The notes: generated from the sequence alone by a model not told the origin. Shown: positions 26,866-35,867, numbered from the stretch's first letter. The stretch: DNA of 64,000 nt from Halalkalicoccus tibetensis (GCF_037996645.1 NZ_JBBMXV010000005.1:1-64000), one strand, 5' to 3'. Numbers and translations are program-made.

Positions 26866-27031
26866 ACGTTCCACAAAACAATGTCTGACTGATCACACCG
26901 TGGTGTGATATGCTTCCGAAGACAGAACCAGAGAAATCGTTTCTACCCCCTCTACTACTACTAAATCAGGGTAGGGCTGCTCGGAGTTGTCACTAGGAGA
27001 GGAGGGCTTGCCCGGGGTGGTTGTTGGAAGC
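26866..27031. repeat. TCACACC-palindrome repeat, copy 3
   Basis: The longest copy. ACGTTCCACAAAACAATGTC at its left end corresponds to ACGTTGCACAAGGTATTGTC in copy 1. TCACACCGTGGTGTGA (26893-26908) has perfect 7-bp arms around a 2-bp centre. A TCTACTACTACTA tract and GTTGTCACTAGGAGAGGAG follow. It may be a regulatory or IS-end segment. Confidence 0.8.
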
Positions 27032-27064
27032 TATGCGCCTTCCTCTTGGCCCGTTGTTAGGACA

Positions 27065-27566
27065 TTACGCTCTCTTTGGGGCTTGCTCGTTCAGCCGATC
27101 ACAACGGTCGTGATATCGGTCGGCCGCTTCCTCCTCAACCACCACGAGCTTCTTGCCCCGACGTTTCGTCTGGTCAACGTCGTCTTTCCCCAGTTTCTCA
27201 AGGAAATCCATAACGCGGGCCACAGTTTGCGTGTGAGGCTTCGTTCCCTCGGCAGCGGTGATGACCTTCGCAATCGTCTGGCTATCGAGCACGAGCCCAG
27301 CAGGTGCCTTCTCGGCGTAGTCCTGCACGTCCCGAGCGATGAAGCGCGCTCGCTTCTGGTTCGTTGTGAGCTCGCGATCGGCGACATACTCGGGGAGTGT
27401 ACAGATCCGTTCTAACGGTGTCTCCGTGGTCGCGGTCTGGGAGCCGCTCTCCTCGGCATTGGTGTTGGTGGTCTCTGTGGGCGTCTCCTAGAGCGTTGTC
27501 TCCAGCTCTTCGACCTGGTCTTCGACGTCGGTGATCCGCCCGCGCACGTCGGCGAACTCCAGTGAC
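27065..27566 (-). pseudogene. Haloarchaeal coiled-coil/winged-helix accessory protein with an in-frame stop
   Basis: The upstream part reads 'SLEFADVRGRITDVEDQVEE', a coiled coil, then 'LETTL' and a TAG at about 27488. The same frame continues with 'LERICTLPEYVADRELTTNQ', 'KRARFIARDVQDYAEKAPAG', 'VLDSQTIAKVITA' and 'TQTVARVMDFLEKLGKDDV'. It closes with 'KRRGKKLVVVEEEAADRYH'. That tail is a conserved plasmid-type domain, probably a winged helix. One nonsense codon and a missing start make it a pseudogene; a GTG at 27328 could start a shorter piece. Confidence 0.68.
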
Positions 27567-27656
27567 CTCAGTGTCGGGGAAGTTCTCGAACGCGTAGTCG
27601 AGAGCAGTCGCCGCCAACGTGGAGTCGTCGATCGGCACGAGGATCCGGTCGGTCAT
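27567..27656 (-). pseudogene. N-terminal fragment of a universal stress protein
   Basis: It begins at an ATG with 'MTDRILVPIDDSTLAATALD' and 'YAFENFPDTEV', the first ~30 residues of a UspA protein. It then runs out of frame into the coiled-coil fragment. The nucleotide loop and the rest are missing. The two pieces form a chimera with the junction near 27566. Confidence 0.75.
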
Positions 27657-27689
27657 GTAGATGCTGCACTCGGGACGAAGGTAAAGCTC

Positions 27690-28106
27690 CTCGTCGAATG
27701 CCGCCGGTTCGTAGTGGGTGCGTTCGAGGTGGACCGGTCGCCACTACCACGCCTTGATCGCGGGCTACTACCTCCGGCTGGCGAAGTCAACCCCGAGAGC
27801 TGCGGCCCGATCGTCGTCGAGGAGCTGCTGCTGGCCGCGCTCGTCCAGGCGATTTACGACACCATCGTCACGTACGTCGGGGTTGTGGGTCCAACGCTCG
27901 TCGTCTTTGTCGTCTGGTACGGCCTCTTCCTGTCTTCTTCTACCGAAGGATCACTTGGTACCGCGACCTGTACGAACGAGCGGTCGAAACACGGACCGCG
28001 CACGTCGAGGATTGAACTCGAAAACTCGAGAACGCAATCTCCCGCATCGGACCCGAGCTGGTCGAAGTTCGCGAGTCCTCGAACCGATCCGGATTACCCT
28101 GAACCG
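27690..28106 (+). pseudogene. Decayed membrane-protein gene
   Basis: One frame reads 'VEELLLAALVQAIYDTIV' and 'VGVVGPTLVVFVVWYGLFL', a membrane helix. After about 27930 the coding frame shifts to 'FFYRRITWYRDLYERAVETR' and 'TAHVED', where it meets a TGA. It resumes as 'KLENAISRIGPELVEVRESS' to a stop at about 28106. At least one frameshift and one nonsense codon are present. I do not recognise the family; it looks like a helix followed by a coiled coil. Confidence 0.5.
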
Positions 28107-28134
28107 CTTTACGCCGAGCCGGTATGGATCACGT

Positions 28135-28290
28135 ATGAATCGTCTCTTGGTCGTTGGACTCGTGTGTACGACGGTCGGATTACTCGGATACGCGGTTGGT
28201 ATCGGCGTCGCATATCCGGGCCGGTCACTTTCGGTATCTCTTTCCATGATCGGCGTGACACTTCTCGCTATCGGGGTGCATGCTAGATGA
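28135..28290 (+). CDS. 51-residue membrane protein coupled to corA
   Basis: A tiny protein with two hydrophobic segments, 'LVVGLVCTTVGLLGYAVGIG' and 'SVSLSMIGVTLLAIGV', joined by 'AYPGRS'. Its stop overlaps the CorA start by 4 bp (ATGA, 28287-28290), so the two are translated together. It may assist or regulate the magnesium channel; that is inference from position. Small membrane partners of transporters often have this size. Confidence 0.65.
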   Translation: MNRLLVVGLVCTTVGLLGYAVGIGVAYPGRSLSVSLSMIGVTLLAIGVHAR

Positions 28291-29282
28291 TGGACGCCGT
28301 TGTCAGAGGACCCGACGGGGCAGTCCAGACAACGGCCATCGAGAGCGCCGCGGATTTGGCGATGGTCCGTGACTCAGACGGCGTGACTTGGATCGATGCG
28401 ACCGGAGGCGACGAGAGCGCCCTCGCACTCGTTTCTGAGGCGTTCGACCTCCACGACCTCTCGGCCGACGATGTCCGTGCAGGCGGACGAGCCAAGGTCG
28501 AGGAGTTCGACGAATACACGCTGTTACGGGTGAACAGCGTCAAGCGACGGACAGATTCGTGGACGGTAACCGATCCGATCCGCGACGTCTCCGTCGGCCT
28601 CTTTGTCGGTTCCGATTGGTTGGTATCGTATTCGATGGAACCCCTCGCGGCTATCGATGACGTCCGCGACGCTCTCGTTCGAGGTCGTGGTCGGATACGT
28701 GAACGTGGACCGGACTTCCTCGCGTATCTCGTCGTGACCACGCTCGTCGAGGAGTACTTCCGCGTCCTCGACGATCTCGAGGCTCGACTTGAAGGGATCG
28801 AGGACGCGGTGATCGACGGTCCGTCCTCGGTGACGCTCGAAGAGATCAACGACGTTCGTCGTGACCTGCTGGCGTTTCGGCGATTGGTGTGGCCGACCCG
28901 CGAGGCGATCGCGACGCTCGCGCTGGGTGACGTGACTAATATTGACGAACTTACACGGCGGTACTACCGCGACGCCTACGAGGAACTCGTCGAGCTAGTT
29001 GAACTCACAGAAACGTATCGCGATCTCGCATCCGGCTCCCGCGATATCTACCTGAACACGGTAGCGATGTCAACTAACGAGGTAATGAAGAAGCTGACCG
29101 TTGTGGCGACCATCGTCCTCCCATTGACGTTCGTTGCAGGGGTCTACGGCATGAACTTCGAGGGGAGCCCCTACAACATGCCCGAACTGGCGTGGACGTT
29201 CGGCTATCCGGCGACGATGCTCGGCATGCTCGCCGTGGCAGTGATCCTGCTCGTGTACTTCCGGCGCGAGGGGTGGCTCTAA
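28287..29282 (+). CDS. corA: CorA-type magnesium/cobalt channel
   Basis: A 331-residue protein with a large N-terminal cytoplasmic domain ('WIDATGGDESALALVSEAFD', then long coiled helices such as 'DLEARLEGIEDAVIDG') and two C-terminal membrane helices. The signature 'YGMNFEGSP', the GMN selectivity loop, lies between them (near residue 290), and the protein ends with a short basic tail. CorA forms a pentameric Mg2+ channel. All parts are intact. It is translationally coupled to the small membrane protein before it. Just after it, on the other strand, lies a frameshifted gene. Confidence 0.95.
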   Translation: MMDAVVRGPDGAVQTTAIESAADLAMVRDSDGVTWIDATGGDESALALVSEAFDLHDLSADDVRAGGRAKVEEFDEYTLLRVNSVKRRTDSWTVTDPIRDVSVGLFVGSDWLVSYSMEPLAAIDDVRDALVRGRGRIRERGPDFLAYLVVTTLVEEYFRVLDDLEARLEGIEDAVIDGPSSVTLEEINDVRRDLLAFRRLVWPTREAIATLALGDVTNIDELTRRYYRDAYEELVELVELTETYRDLASGSRDIYLNTVAMSTNEVMKKLTVVATIVLPLTFVAGVYGMNFEGSPYNMPELAWTFGYPATMLGMLAVAVILLVYFRREGWL

Positions 29283-29398
29283 CGGAACAGGGACGACGCG
29301 TTCGATTGACACGGGTGCGGTGCAATCGAAGAGTCGCTCGCCAACTACCGCGAGGACTTTCTCGCACGGGTTCAGTAGGACGAAGGCAGCGGTAATAG

Positions 29399-29676
29399 TT
29401 ACGCTGGCTCTAGGAGGACGAGTACGGCGATACCGAGCGGCGTGAGCACCATGGGGGGCGAGTGTGATCAGCGTAGTCTCTAGCCACGCCTGGAACTTCC
29501 CGTACTTGATACCCGACACTCTCCAGTCGAGCAGCGTCGTGATGTGAATCTGCACGCCATCGTAGCCCGAGGGGCCAGCAGCAAGCATGTGTAGCAGCTC
29601 GTATGTGACGTTTTCTATGACACTCTCGATACGTCTCGACTGAGTCCGCGTCCGTCTCGTCGTCTAGACCGGCCAT
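29399..29676 (-). pseudogene. Frameshifted small membrane protein
   Basis: Reading from 29676, 'MAGLDDETDADSVETYRE' is followed in the next frame by 'ESVIENVTYELLHMLAAG' and 'DWRVSGIKYGKFQAWLETTL'. After a second shift at the C-rich run near 29455 comes 'MVLTPLGIAVLVLLEPA' and a stop at 29399. Joined, these give one coherent ~90-residue protein with a soluble N-terminus and a membrane tail. Two single-base changes break it. Family not recognised. Its start overlaps the end of the next gene by about 13 bp. Confidence 0.62.
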
Positions 29677-30152
29677 GTAGGGAGTGAGGGAGTTCCATTC
29701 TCCCAGTTAATCGAATCTATTGCCGACGAGAGTTGCTGCAGTCGATCATCGAGGACGGCGAGTGGATGCGCATCGAGAAACGTCGCACCATGCCGATCAA
29801 CGGGCGTGTCATTATGATTGAGCTGGATGTGGCAGGACCCAAGGTCCGGATGGTCGGCGTCCTGATGAAAGCCGAGCATCAGGCTCCGATCTGGTTCGAC
29901 CCAGTTGATACGGTAGTACTCGTAGTCGACACCGGCCGGGTACCAGAAGCGAATTTCCAGTCGTGCGTTCTCCACGTCGTAGGGGTTACTCAGGAACGTT
30001 GTTGGATCGACATCCGCGATGACGTACCGAGGTCGTTGCCGAGACGGGCGATAATGCACGCCTTCACAACTAGCCTGATCCGTCAATCGGTCGTGAACGT
30101 CTCGGAGGAGAGTCCGCTGTGTATATCGGTCGCGACCAGCGAGAAAAATCAT
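29664..30152 (-). CDS. Probable toxin-like partner of a DUF7342-type HTH protein
   Basis: A 162-residue protein with a mixed alpha/beta pattern: 'LEIRFWYPAGVDYEYYRINW', 'VEPDRSLMLGFHQDADHP' and 'LGSCHIQLNHNDTPVDRHGA'. The order (a strand with WVEP, then a histidine-rich turn, then 'LDAHPLAVLDDRL') resembles the TumE-like/DUF6516 group, which are toxin candidates. It lies 15 bp downstream of an HTH gene on the same strand, the usual layout for such pairs. The start at 30152 (MIFLAGRDRY) gives normal length. Function as a toxin is inferred from arrangement, not from a catalytic motif. Confidence 0.68.
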   Translation of the reverse strand: MIFLAGRDRYTQRTLLRDVHDRLTDQASCEGVHYRPSRQRPRYVIADVDPTTFLSNPYDVENARLEIRFWYPAGVDYEYYRINWVEPDRSLMLGFHQDADHPDLGSCHIQLNHNDTPVDRHGATFLDAHPLAVLDDRLQQLSSAIDSINWENGTPSLPTWPV

Positions 30153-30167
30153 CGTGCGAATCAGAAA

Positions 30168-30719
30168 TTAGCTCGTGGCACGGTCTGCCACAGCAGTCAT
30201 CTGTTCGCGAGCTGATTCAACATCCGAGTAGAGTTCTAGTGCGTGCTTGATGAGTCGACGATCTTCCTCGTTTTCGCGCCAGAACGCGATGACGTCCCGG
30301 CGTTCACGAAGCTCATCACTTGTGAGAGTACCGTCAGCAAGCGACTGTTCGAGATCCTCCCATGTTTCGACGTCGTAGGTCGCCTGCCACCCCTCGATCT
30401 CCTTGGTGATCGCGGCCAATTCGCTCCGAAGCTCCTCACGCGAACTTTCCTCGATGAGCGTGCGAATTTCCTCGAAGAGCAATTGCGTGTAGTCCGGCTG
30501 GTAGAGCGTGGTCTCGCCGGCCTCGACGCGACGCAGCTGGCCCTGCTCAAGAAGGGCCTGGAGTTCCTCGTTCGTTGTACTCCAAGCGGCGTCGGCCTGC
30601 TCGCTGATCCAGTTGACCGAACGGGGTTCGCGAAGCGTCTCGGCGACCGACCGAATGCGTTCGCGCGCGCTCATCGACTCAGTCCACGACTGGACCCCAT
30701 CTTGCGAGAACTCGGACAT
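30168..30719 (-). CDS. DUF7342-type winged-helix regulator, probable antitoxin
   Basis: A 183-residue protein starting MSEFSQDGVQSWTESMSARE. Residues 15-70 are a winged helix ('RIRSVAETLREPRSVNWISE', 'STTNEELQALLEQGQLRRVE'). The rest is helical and coiled, with 'FWRENEEDRRLIKHALELY'. Haloarchaeal proteins of this shape pair with small toxin-like partners. The frame is open 34 codons upstream, but 30719 is where family-like sequence starts. It probably represses the shared promoter; a CCTTGTGCAAC palindrome lies about 175 bp upstream. Confidence 0.78.
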   Translation of the reverse strand: MSEFSQDGVQSWTESMSARERIRSVAETLREPRSVNWISEQADAAWSTTNEELQALLEQGQLRRVEAGETTLYQPDYTQLLFEEIRTLIEESSREELRSELAAITKEIEGWQATYDVETWEDLEQSLADGTLTSDELRERRDVIAFWRENEEDRRLIKHALELYSDVESAREQMTAVADRATS

Positions 30720-30894
30720 ACTGGGCACCTCATCAACACTGTTCGCGCTTTGCTCGTATATATGTTTGTACCCTCTCGTATAATCACGAAGGAACTGTGA
30801 CCGTGGACAACAGGACTCCAAGATGGAGATGTTATCGCGCTGTTCAGCGGCGATATGAGAGAGTCAGTAGATTCCCAGCTCACTGGAGAGGAGA

Positions 30895-30941
30895 CCTTGT
30901 GCAACTATATTTTATTGAGAAGGGCGCGACGTTGCACAAGG
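30895..30941. repeat. CCTTGTGCAAC palindromic element, copy a
   Basis: Perfect 11-bp arms (30895-30905 and 30931-30941) around a 25-bp loop; 47 bp in all. It lies upstream of the HTH gene at 30719. Confidence 0.9.
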
Positions 30942-30997
30942 AGCCGATCTAACCAAAAAGAGACAGTAGAGTTAAACTACGTGACTGGATAGCACGG

Positions 30998-31335
30998 TTG
31001 TCGACGGAGTGCCTGCCGTCGACAGAGATTGCTATCGGCCCTCGCCCCAACGGGCCGATTTCCACGCGTACTCCCACTCGATTACTGCCCACGTTCGACT
31101 ACCAACCCAGACCCTCCGAGAGTGTATACCAGAAGACGGACCCACCAGAGGATATGCCCACCGGAACCCCCGACGAATGGCTGTTCGAAGACTGGCAGCT
31201 GATCGCTCGCGCACTCACGAATGCAGAACACGAGGACTGCGGTGCTACGACTGTGATACGATCGATGCCCTGCTCGGCGACATCGCTCACTACTGGGACC
31301 TCGACGAGAACGAACTGGTTCAACTACTGCACTGA
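30998..31335 (+). pseudogene. Frameshifted haloarchaeal hypothetical gene
   Basis: The frame from 30998 contains 'FDYQPRPSESVYQKTDPPED', 'MPTGTPDEWLFEDWQLIARA' and 'LTNAEHED'. At about 31237 coding continues in another frame as 'RCYDCDTIDALLGDIAHYWD' and 'LDENELVQLLH', stop at 31335. Put together, it is a short acidic protein with a C-x2-C knuckle. A single-base change near 31237 breaks it. I do not recognise a named family. Confidence 0.55.
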
Positions 31336-31433
31336 CAGCGAACCCCAGGAAGCTGTCAAAGGCATTCCCCCAATCAGATCTATCTCTAACCCAGCGATAG
31401 ACTGATACTCCACATCGAACCAACCCCATAGTA

Positions 31434-31692
31434 GTGGAAGACATCCCCCAGCCAGCCCCGGACCCCTACACTCCGGGCGACGAGGTCCAAATCTACCTGG
31501 ATCCAGCTGACCCGGATGCCCACACCCACAGCACGGTCTGCGAAGTCGTTGACGTACTGACCGACGATCTCGATATTCAAACGGATCGGCCGACGGATGC
31601 CTACTCCTACATGCTACGAGAGTTCGAGACCGGCGGAACACTCCCGCTCGCATTCCTATCAAGACTTCGTGCCCGCCGAAAACACCCACTAG
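31434..31692 (+). pseudogene. Small haloarchaeal protein with a 3' frameshift
   Basis: It opens with GTG at 31434: 'MEDIPQPAPDPYTPGDEVQI', 'YLDPADPDAHTHSTVCEVVD' and 'YSYMLREFETGGTLPL'. The normal end appears in the next frame as 'YQDFVPAENTH' with a stop at 31692. The pattern GDxVxI...DPDxD...V resembles a small beta-barrel (KOW/SH3-like) protein common beside haloarchaeal plasmid genes. The shift is near 31645. Without it the protein would be about 85 residues. Confidence 0.58.
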
Positions 31693-31735
31693 ATCCCACT
31701 GCTAACCCACGTAGAATCATCCAGAACCGAGTCTG

Positions 31736-31776
31736 CCTTGTGCAACAATCACCGTTCCTATCGATGTTGCACAAGG
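31736..31776. repeat. CCTTGTGCAAC palindromic element, copy b
   Basis: Arms 31736-31746 and 31766-31776, 19-bp loop, 41 bp total. Outer bases also pair (CCGAGTC...GACTCGG). Shares left flank ACGTAGAA..ATCCAGAA with copy f. Confidence 0.92.
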
Positions 31777-31911
31777 TAGTGACTCGGTCGGCGAATCTCC
31801 CGTACTCCTCTCCTTCGACCTCAAGCACCACTAGCTGAACAGTCTTGGTCGCGAACTCACTTCCGAATCTACCACGCCACGATTATCAATGCGATTCTTG
31901 GCACCATCTCA

Positions 31912-32799
31912 TCATTCGCGTTCAAGTATAATGACACCAATCAGGATGAGAATACCACCGATAACCGTTCCCGTCGTGACTGGTTCGGCGAATAGTACCG
32001 CACCGAGAGCAACTGTGACAGGGGGTTCAGCAGTGCTTATGATCCCAGCTCGACTGGCGCCGATCTGTTTGAGCCCGGCGAAGAACGCAACGACTGGAAT
32101 CGCGGTCGCGAAAATCCCGAGACACAGGAGAATCGTCCATGCAGATAGTGTCTGTGGAATCGTGAGGTCTCCGCCTGCCGCGCCAATGACGAGAAACGAT
32201 GTGCCAGCAGCCGGTAGCACGTACGCAGTCAGAACCAGCGGATCAATTGTCACGAGCATCGATCGGGAGAGAGTAATGTAAGCGGCGTACGCAAGTGCAG
32301 CGCCAAGAACGACGAGTACGCCTACAAGCGATGCACCCGCGGAGTTTGCTCCAGTGACGAGTGCGATACCGCCGAGAGCGAAGCAGAGTGCTATTAGCAT
32401 CGATCGGCTCACCCGTTCCCCAATGAGGGCAACCGCCAGAACGACGACAAAGACAGGATATGTATAGAGAACGATGGCGACCATTCCTGCGGTCATAAAT
32501 TCCAATCCGACGAAGTAGAGCCCGCTTTGAGTCGCGTAGCCGAACGCTCCGAGTCCGAGTGCAATCAGCAATGCTCGCCCGTGAAGAAGTGCTAATCGGC
32601 CTCTCCACGCAAGGAGTGCCCACACGAATATCGTTGCGAATAGGAACCGAAAGACGAGCACGGTCGGAATCGAGAGATCTGCACGTTGAGCGTAGATGCC
32701 AAAGATACCGAGCGTACCGAAGCCGACAGCTGAAAGGAATACCAACAGGAGTCCTATCCGTTCAGAATCAAGATGACGCCAGTTGCTGTAGCCACTCAT
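31912..32799 (-). CDS. DMT-superfamily (EamA) transporter
   Basis: A 295-residue membrane protein with ten predicted helices made of two EamA repeats ('GLLLVFLSAVGFGTLGIFGI' opens the first; 'LGAALAYAAYITLSRSML' the second). The fold ends with 'EPPVTVALGAVLFAEPVTTG' and 'VIGGILILIGVIILE', as in drug/metabolite exporters such as RhaT/EamA. Cargo unknown. The ATG at 32799 (MSGYSNWRH) is chosen over one two codons upstream. Complete, unlike most neighbours. Confidence 0.9.
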   Translation of the reverse strand: MSGYSNWRHLDSERIGLLLVFLSAVGFGTLGIFGIYAQRADLSIPTVLVFRFLFATIFVWALLAWRGRLALLHGRALLIALGLGAFGYATQSGLYFVGLEFMTAGMVAIVLYTYPVFVVVLAVALIGERVSRSMLIALCFALGGIALVTGANSAGASLVGVLVVLGAALAYAAYITLSRSMLVTIDPLVLTAYVLPAAGTSFLVIGAAGGDLTIPQTLSAWTILLCLGIFATAIPVVAFFAGLKQIGASRAGIISTAEPPVTVALGAVLFAEPVTTGTVIGGILILIGVIILERE

Positions 32800-32891
32800 G
32801 CACACTAGTTTCTCATCGTCACCCTACCAATGAGTATCGTTACATACCAGCTAGTATCTTCTTATCCACAGACCACATACACAGTACCACA

Positions 32892-33002
32892 ATGGAGTTT
32901 GACGAGTTCAAGCGCGCCCTCAAGGAGGACACAGAGGAACGCTCGGAACTCAGAAAGGGCGCATACGAGACCGGACGTCGATTGGCCCATCTCTCCGACT
33001 AA
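32892..33002 (+). CDS. 36-residue charged peptide
   Basis: MEFDEFKRALKEDTEERSELRKGAYETGRRLAHLSD: a single amphipathic, highly charged helix. It is preceded by an AT-rich stretch and divergent from the DMT transporter. Halophile-like composition makes it plausible, but no family is recognised. Confidence 0.4.
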   Translation: MEFDEFKRALKEDTEERSELRKGAYETGRRLAHLSD

Positions 33003-33127
33003 CGAGCTGCTCAAAGCCGATCAGCAAACGCCCGTTTTCCGTCATCCGTTCGCTCACCTCGCTGAGACACTCTTATTTGTTCAAGCACTGTCGATACGAC
33101 AACATCTCGCGTGAAATCGAGATAGAA

Positions 33128-33472
33128 CTACTTAGGGCGGGGAGACGTTCGTGTTTCAGAGGATTCGTTGGCAGCTTTCATACCAACGGTCACACCATCT
33201 GCGATTACCTTATAGAGGATTCCCATCATTCCGGCATAAAACGCAAGAAAACTCGCAAGAGCGAGGAGTGCACCAATTAGTGAGAAAACAATGTTATCGA
33301 CACCACCAATGGCAATCCCGATAAGGAGGCCAAGTCCAGTCGCAAGACCAATGACGAAGATATAGACAATCAAATCGAGACCATACCGTACCCCATCGAT
33401 GACATTGACTGTTGCCATAGCAGTAGTGTAGTTTGTTACCATCTCAATAGATTCTTTGGTTTTGTCAAACAA
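33128..33472 (-). CDS. Small membrane protein, plasmid-type
   Basis: A 114-residue protein with three hydrophobic segments ('LDLIVYIFVIGLATGLGLL', 'NIVFSLIGALLALASFLAF', and a third weaker one 'MMGILYKVIADGVTVGM'). It has an N-terminal soluble stretch and a basic tail (RTSPRPK). The start at 33472 (MFDKTKESIEMV) fits. It precedes nothing in operon and lies between a peptide gene and the nuclease gene. Function unknown. Confidence 0.6.
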   Translation of the reverse strand: MFDKTKESIEMVTNYTTAMATVNVIDGVRYGLDLIVYIFVIGLATGLGLLIGIAIGGVDNIVFSLIGALLALASFLAFYAGMMGILYKVIADGVTVGMKAANESSETRTSPRPK

Positions 33473-33544
33473 GATCTTGAGATCGCTTTAAGGATGCGAG
33501 CACTCAATGAGAATGAGAGTATCGAAAGATCCACAGAAAGACTC

Positions 33545-35321
33545 TCAGGAGAACTCCCGCTTGAGTGCTTCCTCTGCGATCTCGAGGTCCAATAGATCGG
33601 ACCCATAGAACACAGACAACGGCAGTTCACGATTCTCAGCCGCATACTTCTCCCACCAAAGTTCTGCCAACCGAACGAAGTCAGCCGCTTTCACCAACCG
33701 AATATCGATCCCACCGACCTGCATCTCGAGCTTGTTCGCGTTCGTCCGGGCCGTCTCAGTAAAGTCAGGTGCAATAATCAGGAACCATTCAACGGTATGC
33801 TGCTGACTTTTCGTATCGATGTAGTTCTTGATCTTGCTCTGGGTGTTACTCCCCAATTTAAACTGTTGTCGCCGGCGCTTGTTATCCCACAGCAGCCATT
33901 TGTCGTCTTGTTCGATCTCGCCATCAGCGACGATCCCGTTCGCGTGCTGACCGAGTAGCGACGTCCCGGACAGATTGAACACCTCCGTAAAGATCTCAGC
34001 CGTGGCCTCCTCAAAGAGCATCTCTAATCGTGCGGTCGGACCGTCCGCGTTGACGATCGACTGGATCTGCGGTGGGATCAGTTGAATGTTCCCATCGGCA
34101 ATGTCCTCGAAGCACTTCAGATACAGATCGACGTCCGCTTCACCGTCATCGACGTACTTCTGTGATTGTTCGAAGTACGCGATCGTCTGCTCGATCATCT
34201 TATCGGTCTTTTGATTGTGGGCATCCAGTCCGTACTCGTCGACAATTGCTTTCAGTTGCTCTTTGGTAAGTGCCTCTCGAAGAAGCTCACTTGGATAGAC
34301 GCCAGCTGCAACAAGACTCTCCCGGCGTTTTTGATTGAGTCCCTGGGTCTTCGTCTCGATACCGAACCGATTGCGAGCATCGATCAGCGTGGCTTGCTTG
34401 TCAAACGGCTCTAGCTGATCGAGCATCGTCTGTAAGTTCTCGTCGGACATTTCATAGTAGAGCCAGTCGCGAATATAGTCGATGTAGTCTTCGGGAATAC
34501 CGACGAGATCCCCCTTCTCATCGTCGAAAATCTCGTAGACGATCGCTTGCTCTTGTAACGACCAGAGTCCCTTCTCAATGATATCCAGCGCGTGCTCAGG
34601 ACGTTCAGACCGCGAGACTTTCGGGAACCGATCAATCGCTGAAAGCCGTTTGAAGGGCCTAGTTGAAATCCTTCACCACTGACATTCCAAAGAGGTGTTC
34701 TACGAACCGTTATTGACCAAAGCGGCGAAAACTACGCCCTCTATGAAACCGCAAGACGTGAAGAGGGTTTCAACAGAGCCGTTTGAAGGAATCGAGCCAC
34801 GTGTAGTACTCGTCTTTTCGGTCATGCGCTCGGTTGTGAAGCTCGAAATAGCTGTAGACCATGTGTAGTTCCGAATCATCGACGTCCGAACCATAGTCGA
34901 CACCGGCTTTTGCGAGATGGAGTAGATCGTCATCATGGCTGAAATCATCCTCAGAATAGTTGTCAATAAGCTCCTGTTGCCAGGTTTGCATCGCATCGAG
35001 GAGGGGCTCTTTCTCTATGCAGTAATCCAGTTGCTGGATCAGTATACGGAGGATCCCATATCGAATGACGAGTGCCTGATAGGGAGAATCATTGATCGAA
35101 CTCACTCGAGGCGGGGTGAAGTTGTTGAGCTCCGCTTCGAGACGTTCAGAGTCAGCTAATGCAGGCACATACGTCTCGAGATACGCATTGCGATCGTTGA
35201 ACCCATCGTGTTTGAACTGTTCGGGGTCAAAATCGTCTGTTTTCGACTTCGTAGCGTCTTTGGTGAATCGTTTCCGCTCGTAGCTCTTCCATCGTTGATC
35301 GATGAGATCCCCCAGTTCCAT
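33545..35321 (-). pseudogene. PD-(D/E)XK-like nuclease gene split by a 120-bp insertion
   Basis: Two frames on the same strand are one gene. The N-terminal part (35321 to about 34777) begins MELGDLIDQRWKSYERKRFT and ends 'YYTWLDSFKRL'. After a 120-bp insert the same residues recur ('FKRLSAIDRFPKVSRSERPE') and run on through an ATG at 34450 to the stop at 33545. Joined length is about 550 residues. The C-terminal ~120 residues suggest a FokI-like cleavage fold: 'GIVADGEI' with an Asp, 'KWLLWDNKRRR' (D-x-K), and a later strand 'EWFLIIAPDFTE'. The rest is helical. It looks like a restriction or defence nuclease. No methylase adjoins. The 301-residue 3' piece could still be made from 34450. Confidence 0.62.
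34657..34776. mobile_element. 120-bp MITE-like insertion with 13-bp direct repeats
   Basis: AGCCGTTTGAAGG occurs on both sides (34644-34656 and 34777-34789). Inside, ends are inverted: CTAGTTGAAATCC at left, GGGTTTCAACAG at right. It splits the nuclease gene. A diverged relative is at 48849-48969. No coding capacity of its own. Confidence 0.8.
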
Positions 35322-35488
35322 AGTACCGAAGTATCGTCTAACCACATCACGATATATGTTAGCATTAGTCAGTATTAAAATATTGATTGGAAACTACTGG
35401 ATTCGTATTCGGAAAGGCAATTGAAACCTAACGCGTTCAGTAACACACTCAATACTGCTATTCGATACAAACAGGGGAGTCCCAGCCA

Positions 35489-35602
35489 GTGAAAATCCTT
35501 CTTGCACTCCGTGAACGGAATCCAGGTGAGTTTGAGCTCCGGACTGTCAAGAAGGCGTACTATCAGCAGTATCGTGATACGTACGATGTCGGCCGGTGGT
35601 GA
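35489..35602 (+). CDS. 37-residue ORF, probably a gene tail
   Basis: From a GTG: 'ILLALRERNPGEFELRTVKK', then 'AYYQQYRDTYDVGRW'. Composition is protein-like and helical; it may be the end of a lost helix-turn-helix protein. No family recognised. The rest of 35346-35659 is AT-rich and empty. Confidence 0.3.
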   Translation: MKILLALRERNPGEFELRTVKKAYYQQYRDTYDVGRW

Positions 35603-35659
35603 GGAGCATATCCGTTGACTAGAACCAATAGAGGGTAGTCGCTCCGCAAAGAGAGTCTA

Positions 35660-35702
35660 CCTTGTGCAACATCTCGACCCAAGAGCGTTTTGTTGCACAA
35701 GG
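35660..35702. repeat. CCTTGTGCAAC palindromic element, copy c
   Basis: Arms 35660-35670 and 35692-35702, 21-bp loop. Outer AGTC...GACT can extend the stem. Confidence 0.92.
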
Positions 35703-35867
35703 TTGACTACGTCAAGAGATGGTAGTCTGTGCGCACGGCTGCAGATGTTACAATCAGTAGCTCTGTTGCAATCCTCAGAATGTGATATAAATGAGGTGCT
35801 GCATAGAGAGGATGTATGCAGCAGAACCTCTCTGCTCGGTACACAGTTCAAAGAGGTGACTCTCAGA

